From Gammaproteobacteria bacterium (GTDB lineage: Bacteria; Pseudomonadota; Gammaproteobacteria; Eutrophobiales; Eutrophobiaceae): DNA of 5,910 nt. The stretch spans positions 1 through 5,910 of the forward strand of contig VYCZ01000269.1 of NCBI GenBank assembly GCA_009843675.1, given 5' to 3'. The position numbers and the translations under genes were made by a program. Numbering within the stretch: the stretch's first letter is position 1; every line of letters begins with the position of its first letter. Of the stretch, positions 1 through 5,509 are shown one piece after another. Under the pieces are notes generated by a model, which searched no databases, was not told the origin of the DNA, and saw only the letters and a program-made list of their open reading frames with translations.

Positions 1-66
1 TGTAGCCGATACGTTGAGACCATGCCTGGCAACCTCCCGGATATAATGCAATTGTTGTAATTTCAT
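1..66 (-). CDS. cysB: CysB, LysR-type sulfur-assimilation regulator (N-terminal 22 codons only)
   Basis: The minus strand from an ATG at 66-64 reads MKLQQLHYIREVARHGLNVS, then AT, to the window edge. This is nearly the start of enterobacterial CysB ([22 protein letters not shown], from memory). The visible part is the first helix and the beginning of the winged helix-turn-helix DNA-binding domain. In the family, CysB senses N-acetylserine or O-acetylserine and activates cysteine biosynthesis and sulfate, sulfonate or taurine uptake genes, and it usually represses its own promoter. A good ribosome binding site (AAGAGGT, 80-74) sits 7 nt before the ATG. The gene is divergent from the TauE/SafE permease. 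The rest lies outside the window, so integrity cannot be judged, and a close CysB paralogue such as Cbl cannot be excluded. Confidence 0.88.
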   Translation of the reverse strand, partial: MKLQQLHYIREVARHGLNVSAT

Positions 67-73
67 CCTGTTT

Positions 74-80
74 ACCTCTT
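74..80 (-). promoter_or_regulatory. Ribosome binding site of cysB
   Basis: On the minus strand AAGAGGT precedes the ATG at 66 by 7 nt, a normal spacing. It supports the MKLQQL start and contrasts with the permease gene on the other side of the gap, which has no such site. Confidence 0.7.
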
Positions 81-123
81 TGTTTCGGACCCTTATGACG
101 TTCAGTTCTAAAAATATCGAAAA

Positions 124-177
124 TTATCACTTTTAAGTATAAAAGATTGGCCTTAAAGTATCACTCTTTTTTTTAAT
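124..177. promoter_or_regulatory. Divergent cysB/permease control region with palindrome
   Basis: This is the AT-rich core of the 129-bp gap between cysB and the permease gene. Seen directly: a perfect 6-bp inverted repeat CTTTTA-AGTA-TAAAAG at 130-145; the word TATCACT at 125-131 and 159-165; and the related words TTAAGTAT (133-140) and TTAAAGTAT (153-161), about two helical turns apart. On the minus strand TATACT (142-137) would make a fair -10 box for cysB with a leader of roughly 64 nt, but no good -35 is visible. On the plus strand TTTAAT (172-177) is a -10-like word for the permease. A LysR-type operator overlapping the cysB -10 would fit autoregulation. That is inference, since CysB sites are poorly conserved. 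Confidence 0.4.
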
Positions 178-195
178 CAGACTCAACGCTCTATC

Positions 196-981
196 ATGGA
201 CTTTGGTTTTACCTTTGCCGGTTTTGCAGTCGGCTTTATTATCGGACTTACCGGTGTAGGGGGCGGTTCCCTGATGACGCCCATCCTGGTACTTGTTTTC
301 AGCATCAAACCGGCTGTGGCGGTGGGAACCGACCTGTTGTACGCCGCCATCACCAAGGGAGGGGGAATTTTATCTCATCACAGGCAGCGGACAATTGACT
401 GGAGAGTTGTCAGGCTGTTGTCCGCGGGCAGCATACCGGCTACCTTGCTTGCCGTTCTGATACTGAAACAACTGGCCGGCATGGGCATCAACTATGAGCC
501 CGTCATTACCTCCATGCTCAGCATAGCCCTGATTTTGACGTCGCTGGTTATTTTGTTCAAAAGCCAGTTACAGTCTCTCGGCAGAACTGAGCCGTTCCAG
601 TTTATACGTATTATCCATAGAAGATTACGCGCGCCGATGACCGTGGTTGCCGGCTTCATTATCGGCATCCTGGTGACTTTCTCGTCAGTGGGCGCAGGCG
701 CCCTCGGCGCGGCGTTCCTGTTTTTTCTCTATCCCCGGTTTAATACCGTAAGAATTGTGGGTACGGACCTCGCCCACGCAGTACCCATTACCGCGATAGC
801 AGGCCTGGGTCACTGGCACCTGGGTTCGGTGGACTTTCAATTGCTGCTCAGCCTGATAATCGGTTCGCTTCCCGGCATCTACCTGGGAAGCCACGCCGGC
901 ATCCAGTTGCCGGAAAGATTCATGCGTATGCTGCTTGCCCTGATGCTGATGCTGATTGGCGGGCGCCTGGCTGTGTTGTAA
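196..981 (+). CDS. TauE/SafE (TSUP, DUF81) family membrane permease, putative sulfite/organosulfonate transporter
   Basis: A 261-residue hydrophobic protein of the TSUP family, whose members move sulfite, sulfoacetate or other small sulfur or organic anions across the inner membrane. It has the twofold repeat of the family. The first half carries GLTGVGGGSLMTPI (residues 17-30) and AVGTDLLYA (42-50). The second half has the matching GILVTFSSVGAGALG (157-171) and VGTDLAHA (188-195). About eight membrane segments are apparent, separated by a charged loop around residues 122-148. Length is normal. The ATG at 196 gives the usual short N-terminus before the first glycine-rich segment, but no purine-rich ribosome binding site precedes it. 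Divergence from cysB points to a sulfur substrate and CysB control. The direction of transport and exact substrate cannot be told from sequence. Confidence 0.88.
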   Translation: MDFGFTFAGFAVGFIIGLTGVGGGSLMTPILVLVFSIKPAVAVGTDLLYAAITKGGGILSHHRQRTIDWRVVRLLSAGSIPATLLAVLILKQLAGMGINYEPVITSMLSIALILTSLVILFKSQLQSLGRTEPFQFIRIIHRRLRAPMTVVAGFIIGILVTFSSVGAGALGAAFLFFLYPRFNTVRIVGTDLAHAVPITAIAGLGHWHLGSVDFQLLLSLIIGSLPGIYLGSHAGIQLPERFMRMLLALMLMLIGGRLAVL

Positions 982-984
982 ATA

Positions 985-1007
985 GACCCCTAAATACAGA
1001 CGGGGTC
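985..1007. repeat. Short inverted repeat GACCCC/GGGGTC, possible remnant repeat end
   Basis: GACCCC at 985-990 is complementary to GGGGTC at 1002-1007, which is also the outer tip of the first REP-like palindrome. It begins 3 bp after the permease stop codon. It may be a degraded end of a third copy of the repeat, or an alternative stem competing with the larger hairpin. Confidence 0.45.
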
Positions 1008-1044
1008 AGAGTAAGAATTTCGTCAGAAATTTTACTCTGACCCC
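1002..1044 (+). repeat. REP-like palindrome, copy 1
   Basis: A 43-bp near-perfect palindrome. The left arm starts GGGGTCAGAGTAAG and the right arm is its complement ending ACTCTGACCCC. About 19 bp pair, with one unpaired G at 1015 in the left arm and a four-base loop GTCA at 1022-1025. Small intergenic palindromes with GGGGTCAGAGTA-type arms occur in many proteobacterial genomes, and I believe they are associated with REP-associated tyrosine (IS200-like) transposases. No such gene is present here. It lies 20 bp past the permease stop codon and could also act as an mRNA-stabilising 3' stem or a weak terminator, though no T-run follows. Confidence 0.85.
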
Positions 1045-1061
1045 TGCATTTCGGGATGGAT

Positions 1062-1105
1062 GGGGTCAGAGTAAAAATTCTTTCAGAATTTCTTACTCTG
1101 ACCCC
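1062..1105 (-). repeat. REP-like palindrome, copy 2 (inverted relative to copy 1)
   Basis: A 44-bp palindrome with the same GGGGTCAGAGTAA arms and a small loop around 1082-1084. Here the extra unpaired G falls in the right arm (GTAAGAA when read on the minus strand). The copy is therefore in the opposite orientation to copy 1, from which it is separated by 17 bp. Two REPs head-to-head between convergent genes is the arrangement of a bacterial interspersed mosaic element. It ends 15 bp before the DUF465 stop codon and may shield or end both converging transcripts. Confidence 0.85.
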
Positions 1106-1120
1106 TTGACTAGTGAGAAC

Positions 1121-1348
1121 TCAGTTTAGTTGAGCCTGGCGGTATTGATTGATCATTGCAGCCATCTGGTCCTTGACATGCAGTTTTTCTTTTTTCAGGG
1201 TATCCAGTGTATAGCCGTCAAGGGGAGCTACTCCGGAATTGGCGTCCTTGACTTTCTCCTTCAATTCACCATGTCTTGAATGCAGCCTTTTAAAATTTTC
1301 GTTTTCGTTCAGTAATGCATCGACTATCTCCTGCTCATATTCAAACAT
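1121..1348 (-). CDS. DUF465 (YdcH-like) small coiled-coil protein
   Basis: A 75-residue protein with the signature of DUF465: an N-terminal helix rich in N/E (LLNENENFKRLHSRHGELKE, residues 12-31), a short linker containing LDGYTLDTLK (43-52), and a second basic helix KKEKLHVKDQMAAMINQY (52-69). The pattern matches the E. coli YdcH type (NENPRF..L...H..LD, then KKQKLQLKDEM). Such proteins probably fold as an antiparallel helical hairpin, and their function is not established. The start is set by an excellent ribosome binding site. The gene converges on the permease gene across the REP pair and is divergent from the metallohydrolase. An in-frame extension of the metallohydrolase reading frame overlaps it on the other strand, but that extension is not coding. 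Confidence 0.87.
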   Translation of the reverse strand: MFEYEQEIVDALLNENENFKRLHSRHGELKEKVKDANSGVAPLDGYTLDTLKKEKLHVKDQMAAMINQYRQAQLN

Positions 1349-1353
1349 AGAGT

Positions 1354-1361
1354 CCTCCTTT
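1354..1361 (-). promoter_or_regulatory. Strong ribosome binding site of the DUF465 gene
   Basis: AAAGGAGG on the minus strand, 5 nt before the ATG at 1348. It is the best Shine-Dalgarno match in the window, suggesting efficient translation of this small protein. Confidence 0.8.
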
Positions 1362-1471
1362 AAATCAGGTTGTCGGAATGGGGGAATTTACAGTTTAAAG
1401 TTAGTCCAAATTTTCCCGGACTACAAGCAAAAAATTTTTTATCATGACCGTATTGCACAATCGTCATCATT
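1362..1471. promoter_or_regulatory. Divergent intergenic region between DUF465 and metallohydrolase genes
   Basis: Part of the 142-bp gap between two divergent genes, so it must hold at least one promoter for each. AT-rich words are seen: TTTACA (1387-1392, -35-like, plus strand), a perfect 12-bp A/T palindrome AAAAAATTTTTT (1429-1440) likely to bend DNA, and TATCAT (1440-1445, -10-like, plus strand) just after it. No convincing -35/-10 pair with standard spacing was found on either strand, so promoters are not assigned. Confidence 0.3.
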
Positions 1472-1473
1472 AA

Positions 1474-1479
1474 AGAGGA
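1474..1479 (+). promoter_or_regulatory. Ribosome binding site of the metallohydrolase gene
   Basis: AGAGGA followed by 11 nt and the ATG at 1491. The spacing is a little long, but it is the only purine-rich word before a start codon that leads straight into a signal peptide. Confidence 0.5.
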
Positions 1480-1490
1480 TCCTGTTCCCC

Positions 1491-2447
1491 ATGACCGCCA
1501 ATAATTCACAGTTGAAATCCATCTTTTTTGTGTCCGTGACATGGCTGTTGTCCGCTATGACCGGAATTGCATACGCTTCCGGAGATAAAGACGGGAATTT
1601 CAACCTGGCCGAGATCAGTGCAGGAATTTACGTCCACCAGGGCAAACACGTCGACCTGGACCATGCCGACCACGACGATATCGCCAATATCGGCTTTATT
1701 ATCGGTGACGAATGTATTGCCGTCATTGACACGGGCGGTTCCGTAGCTACCGGTCTTGCCCTTAAGAATGCCATCAAAAACATCTCCTCCCTGCCGGTGT
1801 GCTACGTGATTAACACCCATATCCACTTTGACCATGTACTGGGTAATTTCGCGTTCAAGGAGTTTGCGCCCGAATTCGTCGGCCATGAAAACCTGGTCCA
1901 GGAGATGGAGCATAACCGTTCCTTCTTCCTGTCTGAATTTGCCGCCGACCTGGGAGACAACCCATCGGAGGACACGATCATCGGTCCCGATATCACGGTT
2001 GCCGACAAGCTGGACCTGGACCTGGGCAACAGGCTGATAACGCTCAGCGCACACCCCCCTTCCCATTCCTTCACGGACCTCTCGATTTACGATCATGAAA
2101 CCGGGACACTGTGGCTTTCCGACCTGCTTTTCATAGACCGGATTCCGGTCTTTGACGCCAGTCTCAGAGGCTGGCTGAAGACTATGGAAACCTTGAAGGC
2201 ACAACAGGCGAATCACGTAATCCCCGGCCACGGAACCATTACCCTGCCCTGGCCGGATGCAGCGAATGCGCAGGACAATTACCTGAACATGCTGCTACGG
2301 GAAACCAGGAAGGAAATAGGCAAGGGAACATTCATGGAGGAGGTGATTGAGATAGTCGGTAAGACAGAAAAAACAGAATGGTTGCTGCACGAACAAAACC
2401 ATGGACGCAATGTCTCCAGGGCCTTCCTCGAACTGGAATGGGAGTGA
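1491..2447 (+). CDS. Exported MBL-fold zinc hydrolase, quinoprotein relay system zinc metallohydrolase (SoxH-related) type
   Basis: A 318-residue metallo-beta-lactamase-fold protein. A signal peptide spans residues 1-29 (basic start, hydrophobic IFFVSVTWLLSAM, cleavage likely after AYA). The zinc ligands are complete: THIHFDH gives H110, H112, D114 and H115; H192 lies in PPSHSFTDL; D211 lies in LWLSDLLF; H247 lies in IPGHG. The surrounding text (GIYVHQGKHVDLDH near 45-58, NIGFIIGDECIAVIDTGGS, LPVCYVINTHIHFDHVLGN, RIPVFDASLRGWL near 217-229) recalls the SoxH-like 'quinoprotein relay system zinc metallohydrolase 2' group, found in organisms with PQQ-dependent dehydrogenases. Its substrate is unknown. 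No PQQ enzyme, cytochrome c or sox gene lies in the window. The frame is open upstream to 1239, but that part is antisense to the DUF465 gene and lacks a signal peptide or ribosome binding site, so ATG 1491 was chosen. It converges on ETF-QO with a 7-bp gap. Confidence 0.85.
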   Translation: MTANNSQLKSIFFVSVTWLLSAMTGIAYASGDKDGNFNLAEISAGIYVHQGKHVDLDHADHDDIANIGFIIGDECIAVIDTGGSVATGLALKNAIKNISSLPVCYVINTHIHFDHVLGNFAFKEFAPEFVGHENLVQEMEHNRSFFLSEFAADLGDNPSEDTIIGPDITVADKLDLDLGNRLITLSAHPPSHSFTDLSIYDHETGTLWLSDLLFIDRIPVFDASLRGWLKTMETLKAQQANHVIPGHGTITLPWPDAANAQDNYLNMLLRETRKEIGKGTFMEEVIEIVGKTEKTEWLLHEQNHGRNVSRAFLELEWE

Positions 2448-2454
2448 AATTCAA

Positions 2455-4116
2455 TCACATATTGGGATAGTTCGGCCCTCCCCCGCCTTCCGGGGCTACC
2501 CAGACGATGTTCTGGGTCGGGTCCTTGATGTCGCAGGTCTTGCAGTGCACGCAGTTCTGGGCGTTGATCTGCAGTCTTGCCCGGTCGTTTTCGGTGACTA
2601 TCTCGTACACGCCGGCGGGGCAGTAGCGCTGTTCGGGCGCTGCATACAGGCTCAAATTCGTATCAATCGGAACTGCTTCATCTTTGAGCGTCAGGTGGCA
2701 GGGCTGGTCTTCTTCATGGTTGGTATTTGAGATGAATACCGAGGACAGCTTGTCGAAACTGAGGCTGCCGTCCGGCTTCGGATAACTGATTTCCCTGCAC
2801 TCTGCAGCCGGCTTCAGACAGTCATTATCAGCCTGTCTGTCATGCAGGGTAAGCGGCAGTCTGCCGGAAAATATGGACTGGTCGACAAAATTGAACGCAG
2901 CGCCCAGGTACATGCCGAACTTGTGCAGGGCCGCGCCGAAGTTCCGGGAGCGGTAAATATCGCCATACGCCCAGGAAGCGCGAAAATTATCGCCGTAGGC
3001 AAGCAGGTCATTTCCTGCGGCGTCTTCCGTTTCAAGTTCCTGCATCAGTGTTTCCGCGGCGACCATGCCGGACTTCATGGCGGTGTGTGTCCCCTTGATC
3101 TTTGCAAAATTCAGCGTGCCCGCGTCACACCCGACCAGCAGGGCGCCGGGCATGGACATCTTCGGCAGTGAATTCAATCCTCCCTTGGTGATGGACCGGG
3201 CGCCGTACGCCAGACGCCGGCCGCCGCCCAGGGTAGCGGCAATCACGGGATGGTGCTTGAATCTCTGAAATTCATCAAATGGACTGATGTATGGATTGGA
3301 ATAATTCAGGTCGATGATCAAACCCACCACTACCTGGTTCCGGTCCAGGTGATACAGGAAAAAACCGCCGGAGGCTTCATTGGTCAACGGCCAACCCGAA
3401 CCATGCACGACCAGCCCGGCCTGGAATTTCTCCGGTTCCACCTCCCACAGTTCCTTGATGCCGAGACCGTAATGCTGGGGGTCACAACCCTCGTCAAGTT
3501 TGTACCTGTCAATGAGTTGCCGGCCCAGGTGCCCGCGGCTGCCCTCGGCAAACACCGTGTAGCGGGCATGGAGTTCCATGCCGGGTTCATAGGAATCCTT
3601 TCGTTCTCCGGCGGCGGATATGCCCATGTCGCCCGTGGCCACGCCCGTGACGCTTCCCGCGCTGTCGAACAGGACCTCCGTTGCCGCAAAACCGGGGTAG
3701 ATCTCAACCTCCAGCGCCTCCGCCTGCTCCGCCAGCCAGCGGCACACGTTACCCAGGCTGACTATGTAATTGCCCCGGTTGTGCATGCTCGAGGGGACAA
3801 AAGGGCCGGGAACCCTGATCGCGGATTTGCCGCTTGTCAGGAAATACATGAGGTCCCTGTCGACCGGCGTATTCAACGGCGCTCCCCGTTGTTGCCAGTC
3901 CGGGATCAGTTCATCCAGGGCACGCGGCTCCAGCACGGCTCCTGAAAGGATGTGGGCGCCTACTTCCGAACCTTTTTCCAGCAGGCAGACACTGAGTTCC
4001 CTGTCGCGCTGTTGCGCCAGTGTCTTGAGGTGAATGGCTGTGGCGAGTCCCGCCGGCCCGCCGCCGACGATGACAACATCATACTCCATGGCCTCGCGTT
4101 GCATGGTCTCAGTCAT
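2455..4116 (-). CDS. Electron transfer flavoprotein-ubiquinone oxidoreductase (ETF-QO)
   Basis: A 553-residue iron-sulfur flavoprotein that takes electrons from reduced ETF and passes them to ubiquinone at the inner membrane, linking fatty-acid, amino-acid and other acyl-CoA or N-methyl dehydrogenases to respiration. The FAD-binding Rossmann motif VVIVGGGPAG is at 14-23, followed by the family segment VGAHILSGAVLEPRALDEL (52-70). Further family motifs are FAEGSRGHLG (189-198), GLGIKELWEV (217-226), and GCDAGTLNFAKIKGTHTAMKSGM (329-351), which includes the second FAD contact. The C-terminal [4Fe-4S] site has C499, C522, C525 and C528 (CVHCKTCDIKDPTQNI). The end, EGGGGPNYPNM, is typical, and the length is normal and intact. 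The ATG at 4116 was kept because alternatives at codons 5 and 10 have no better ribosome site, though the upstream GGAT is weak. ETF subunits are not in the window. Confidence 0.96.
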   Translation of the reverse strand: MTETMQREAMEYDVVIVGGGPAGLATAIHLKTLAQQRDRELSVCLLEKGSEVGAHILSGAVLEPRALDELIPDWQQRGAPLNTPVDRDLMYFLTSGKSAIRVPGPFVPSSMHNRGNYIVSLGNVCRWLAEQAEALEVEIYPGFAATEVLFDSAGSVTGVATGDMGISAAGERKDSYEPGMELHARYTVFAEGSRGHLGRQLIDRYKLDEGCDPQHYGLGIKELWEVEPEKFQAGLVVHGSGWPLTNEASGGFFLYHLDRNQVVVGLIIDLNYSNPYISPFDEFQRFKHHPVIAATLGGGRRLAYGARSITKGGLNSLPKMSMPGALLVGCDAGTLNFAKIKGTHTAMKSGMVAAETLMQELETEDAAGNDLLAYGDNFRASWAYGDIYRSRNFGAALHKFGMYLGAAFNFVDQSIFSGRLPLTLHDRQADNDCLKPAAECREISYPKPDGSLSFDKLSSVFISNTNHEEDQPCHLTLKDEAVPIDTNLSLYAAPEQRYCPAGVYEIVTENDRARLQINAQNCVHCKTCDIKDPTQNIVWVAPEGGGGPNYPNM

Positions 4117-4124
4117 GAGTGTTT

Positions 4125-4158
4125 ATCCGCATATTCCACAGATGCGGATGATATCATC
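4125..4158 (-). promoter_or_regulatory. Intergenic hairpin and adjacent palindrome before ETF-QO
   Basis: The 40-bp gap between the TPR gene and ETF-QO holds a perfect 8-bp inverted repeat (ATCCGCAT at 4125-4132, ATGCGGAT at 4142-4149, 9-nt loop). It overlaps a 12-bp perfect palindrome GATGATATCATC (4147-4158) that runs into the TPR stop codon. On the minus-strand transcript the 3' arm contains the only GGA-like ribosome-binding word for ETF-QO, so the stem could limit its translation. It could instead be an RNA processing site or a weak terminator, but no T-run follows the stem. Its function is inferred only. Confidence 0.4.
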
Positions 4159-5491
4159 AACTGCGGCGCTGTTTGAGGCTCTCTTCCAGTTGTTTCTTTC
4201 TGTTTTTCTCGCTGTTGACGTAGCCCAGCCAGGTTTCCGCGGCCTTGCGGCTGCGCTTGTCCTTGCTGGCTTCAGCGAAGGCTTTGATGGATGCGTCAAA
4301 TTTCTGCGTTTCGAACAGGGCAAGGCCCAGCATGATATTGGCCTGGTCGGCGCGCTTCAGGCCGCCTTTCTTGAAGGCCGTCCTCAGCGCATCCACCGCT
4401 TCCTCGTAGCGGTAAAGGTTGATATAGGCCTGGGCAATGCGCATATCCAGTTCACCGTCCTTGGATAAGCGGGCAGCCTGTATCAGGGGCGGAAGTGATT
4501 TCTCGCTCTCCTGGGCCTGCAGCCAGGCCTGGGACAGCAGCCTCAGGTTCCTGATGTTTTCCTCGATTTTCCCCTCTCCCATGCCTTTCTCCAGCAACAC
4601 GGCCGCCTTGTAGGGCGCTTCATGCAGCATGTACAGGTTGGCCAGGTTCAGTTGCTGGTTGCCCCGCTGCAGCAGGCCTGCTTCATACAGCATCTCCAGG
4701 ATGGACATCTGCTTATCCAGCCGCTTCAGTTCCGAATAGGTGCCGGCCATGGTCAGCCAGTACTCCGGCTTGGGGTAATACACGACCAGTTCCTTCAGCA
4801 CATCGAGCATGTTCTCATAGTCATTGAGATTGAAATAGTTCACCCGTAACAGCAGCAGCAGGTTTTCCTTCGGGGTATCGCCGCGGCCGGTGACCATGCC
4901 GTAGGCCTTCTTCAGCGGCACCAGCGAATTCTTGTAGTCCTCCAGTTGATAATAGCCCTGCCCCAGCAGCATGTAAGCGTTCTCGGTAGGTTTCTCGGTC
5001 AGGGTAAACCACCTGTTGATGATGTCTACCGCCTTCCTGTAATTCTCGATAATGAAATAAAGCTGTGCCAGGGTATATAAGGAATTGGTCTCGAGCGCCT
5101 CGGGCAGGTCCGGCTGTTCCAGCACCTTCTCGTAAGAGGAAATGGCGTCCTCATAGCGCTCCAGGGTGAAATAGGTATAGGCAAAGTAATTGTACAACTG
5201 CGCCTTCTCGTAGTGCGACAACTTCGGCTCCCTGGCCAGGTCGCTCAGTGCCGCCAGGCCCGCATCGTAATCCTTTGCCTCGATGAGTTCCTGGGCTTCC
5301 GTCAGCTTGTTGTACACCTTCTCACTCATGGAAGGTGTTTTCCGGGTCTTGCGTTTCTGTCCTGATTCCGATTCCTGCGCGATTGCACCCGGCGCCGTCA
5401 CTGCAAGGAATACGGGGGTAACCACGAACGCGCAGAGAAGCATTGCGCCGCAGAGAAACAGGGGCCTGAACGATGTATTACGAATACTCAT
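4157..5491 (-). CDS. Exported TPR-repeat protein, putative TonB-system component
   Basis: A 444-residue protein made almost entirely of tetratricopeptide-like helical pairs. A signal peptide lies at the N-terminus (R4 and R9, hydrophobic 10-34, likely cut after AIA at 38), followed by a basic linker (45-51). About ten TPR-like units run from residue 57 to 412; clear examples are YNYFAYTYFTLERYEDAISS (100-119), LYTLAQLYFIIENYRKAVDI (138-157), MLLGQGYYQLEDYKNSLVPL (174-193) and MRIAQAYINLYRYEEAVDAL (350-369). The C-terminal tail is basic. Proteins of this architecture follow tonB2 in many gammaproteobacteria, where they are annotated as a TonB-system TPR protein and presumably act as a periplasmic scaffold. 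The ATG at 5491 is preferred over the in-frame TTG at 5500, because GGAG (5505-5502) is 10 nt before the ATG but only about 1 nt before the TTG. It begins 18 bp after the tonB stop codon, indicating one operon. Confidence 0.85.
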   Translation of the reverse strand: MSIRNTSFRPLFLCGAMLLCAFVVTPVFLAVTAPGAIAQESESGQKRKTRKTPSMSEKVYNKLTEAQELIEAKDYDAGLAALSDLAREPKLSHYEKAQLYNYFAYTYFTLERYEDAISSYEKVLEQPDLPEALETNSLYTLAQLYFIIENYRKAVDIINRWFTLTEKPTENAYMLLGQGYYQLEDYKNSLVPLKKAYGMVTGRGDTPKENLLLLLRVNYFNLNDYENMLDVLKELVVYYPKPEYWLTMAGTYSELKRLDKQMSILEMLYEAGLLQRGNQQLNLANLYMLHEAPYKAAVLLEKGMGEGKIEENIRNLRLLSQAWLQAQESEKSLPPLIQAARLSKDGELDMRIAQAYINLYRYEEAVDALRTAFKKGGLKRADQANIMLGLALFETQKFDASIKAFAEASKDKRSRKAAETWLGYVNSEKNRKKQLEESLKQRRS

Positions 5492-5501
5492 AAGTACCAA
5501 T

Positions 5502-5505
5502 CTCC
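5502..5505 (-). promoter_or_regulatory. Ribosome binding site deciding the TPR-protein start
   Basis: GGAG on the minus strand, within TTGGAGA, sits 10 nt before ATG 5491. An upstream in-frame TTG at 5500 would lie almost on top of it, which argues for the ATG. It lies between the tonB stop codon and the TPR start, as expected within an operon. Confidence 0.55.
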
Positions 5506-5509
5506 AACT

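Noticed and set aside
1002..1105. CRISPR-like or IS terminal repeats
   Set aside because: Only two copies occur, each a self-contained palindrome, with a 17-bp spacer and no enclosed gene, so neither a CRISPR array nor an insertion sequence is supported. REP/BIME fits better.
1429..1440. A6T6 tract as an intrinsic terminator
   Set aside because: It has no GC-rich stem before the T-run and lies between divergent genes. It is more likely part of a promoter region or a DNA bend.
1506..2231. 241-codon open frame on the minus strand
   Set aside because: It is antisense to the metallohydrolase, whose zinc motifs and signal peptide are clear. There is no ribosome site and no recognisable protein.
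2443..2460. CRP-like site TGTGA...TCAC on the minus strand between the convergent genes
   Set aside because: The half-sites are 7 nt apart rather than 6, the second half is incomplete, and the site lies at two gene ends where no promoter is expected.
2401..2730. 109-codon open frame on the plus strand
   Set aside because: It spans the end of the metallohydrolase in another frame and the antisense of the ETF-QO iron-sulfur region. It has no domain.
3250..3945. 231-codon open frame on the plus strand
   Set aside because: It lies wholly antisense to the well-supported ETF-QO gene. The product has no recognisable domain, and the frame is open because of the codon composition of the real gene.
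4034..4468. 144-codon open frame on the plus strand with hydrophobic residues
   Set aside because: It is antisense across the ETF-QO start and the TPR gene end. The apparent hydrophobic stretch is a by-product of the complementary codons.
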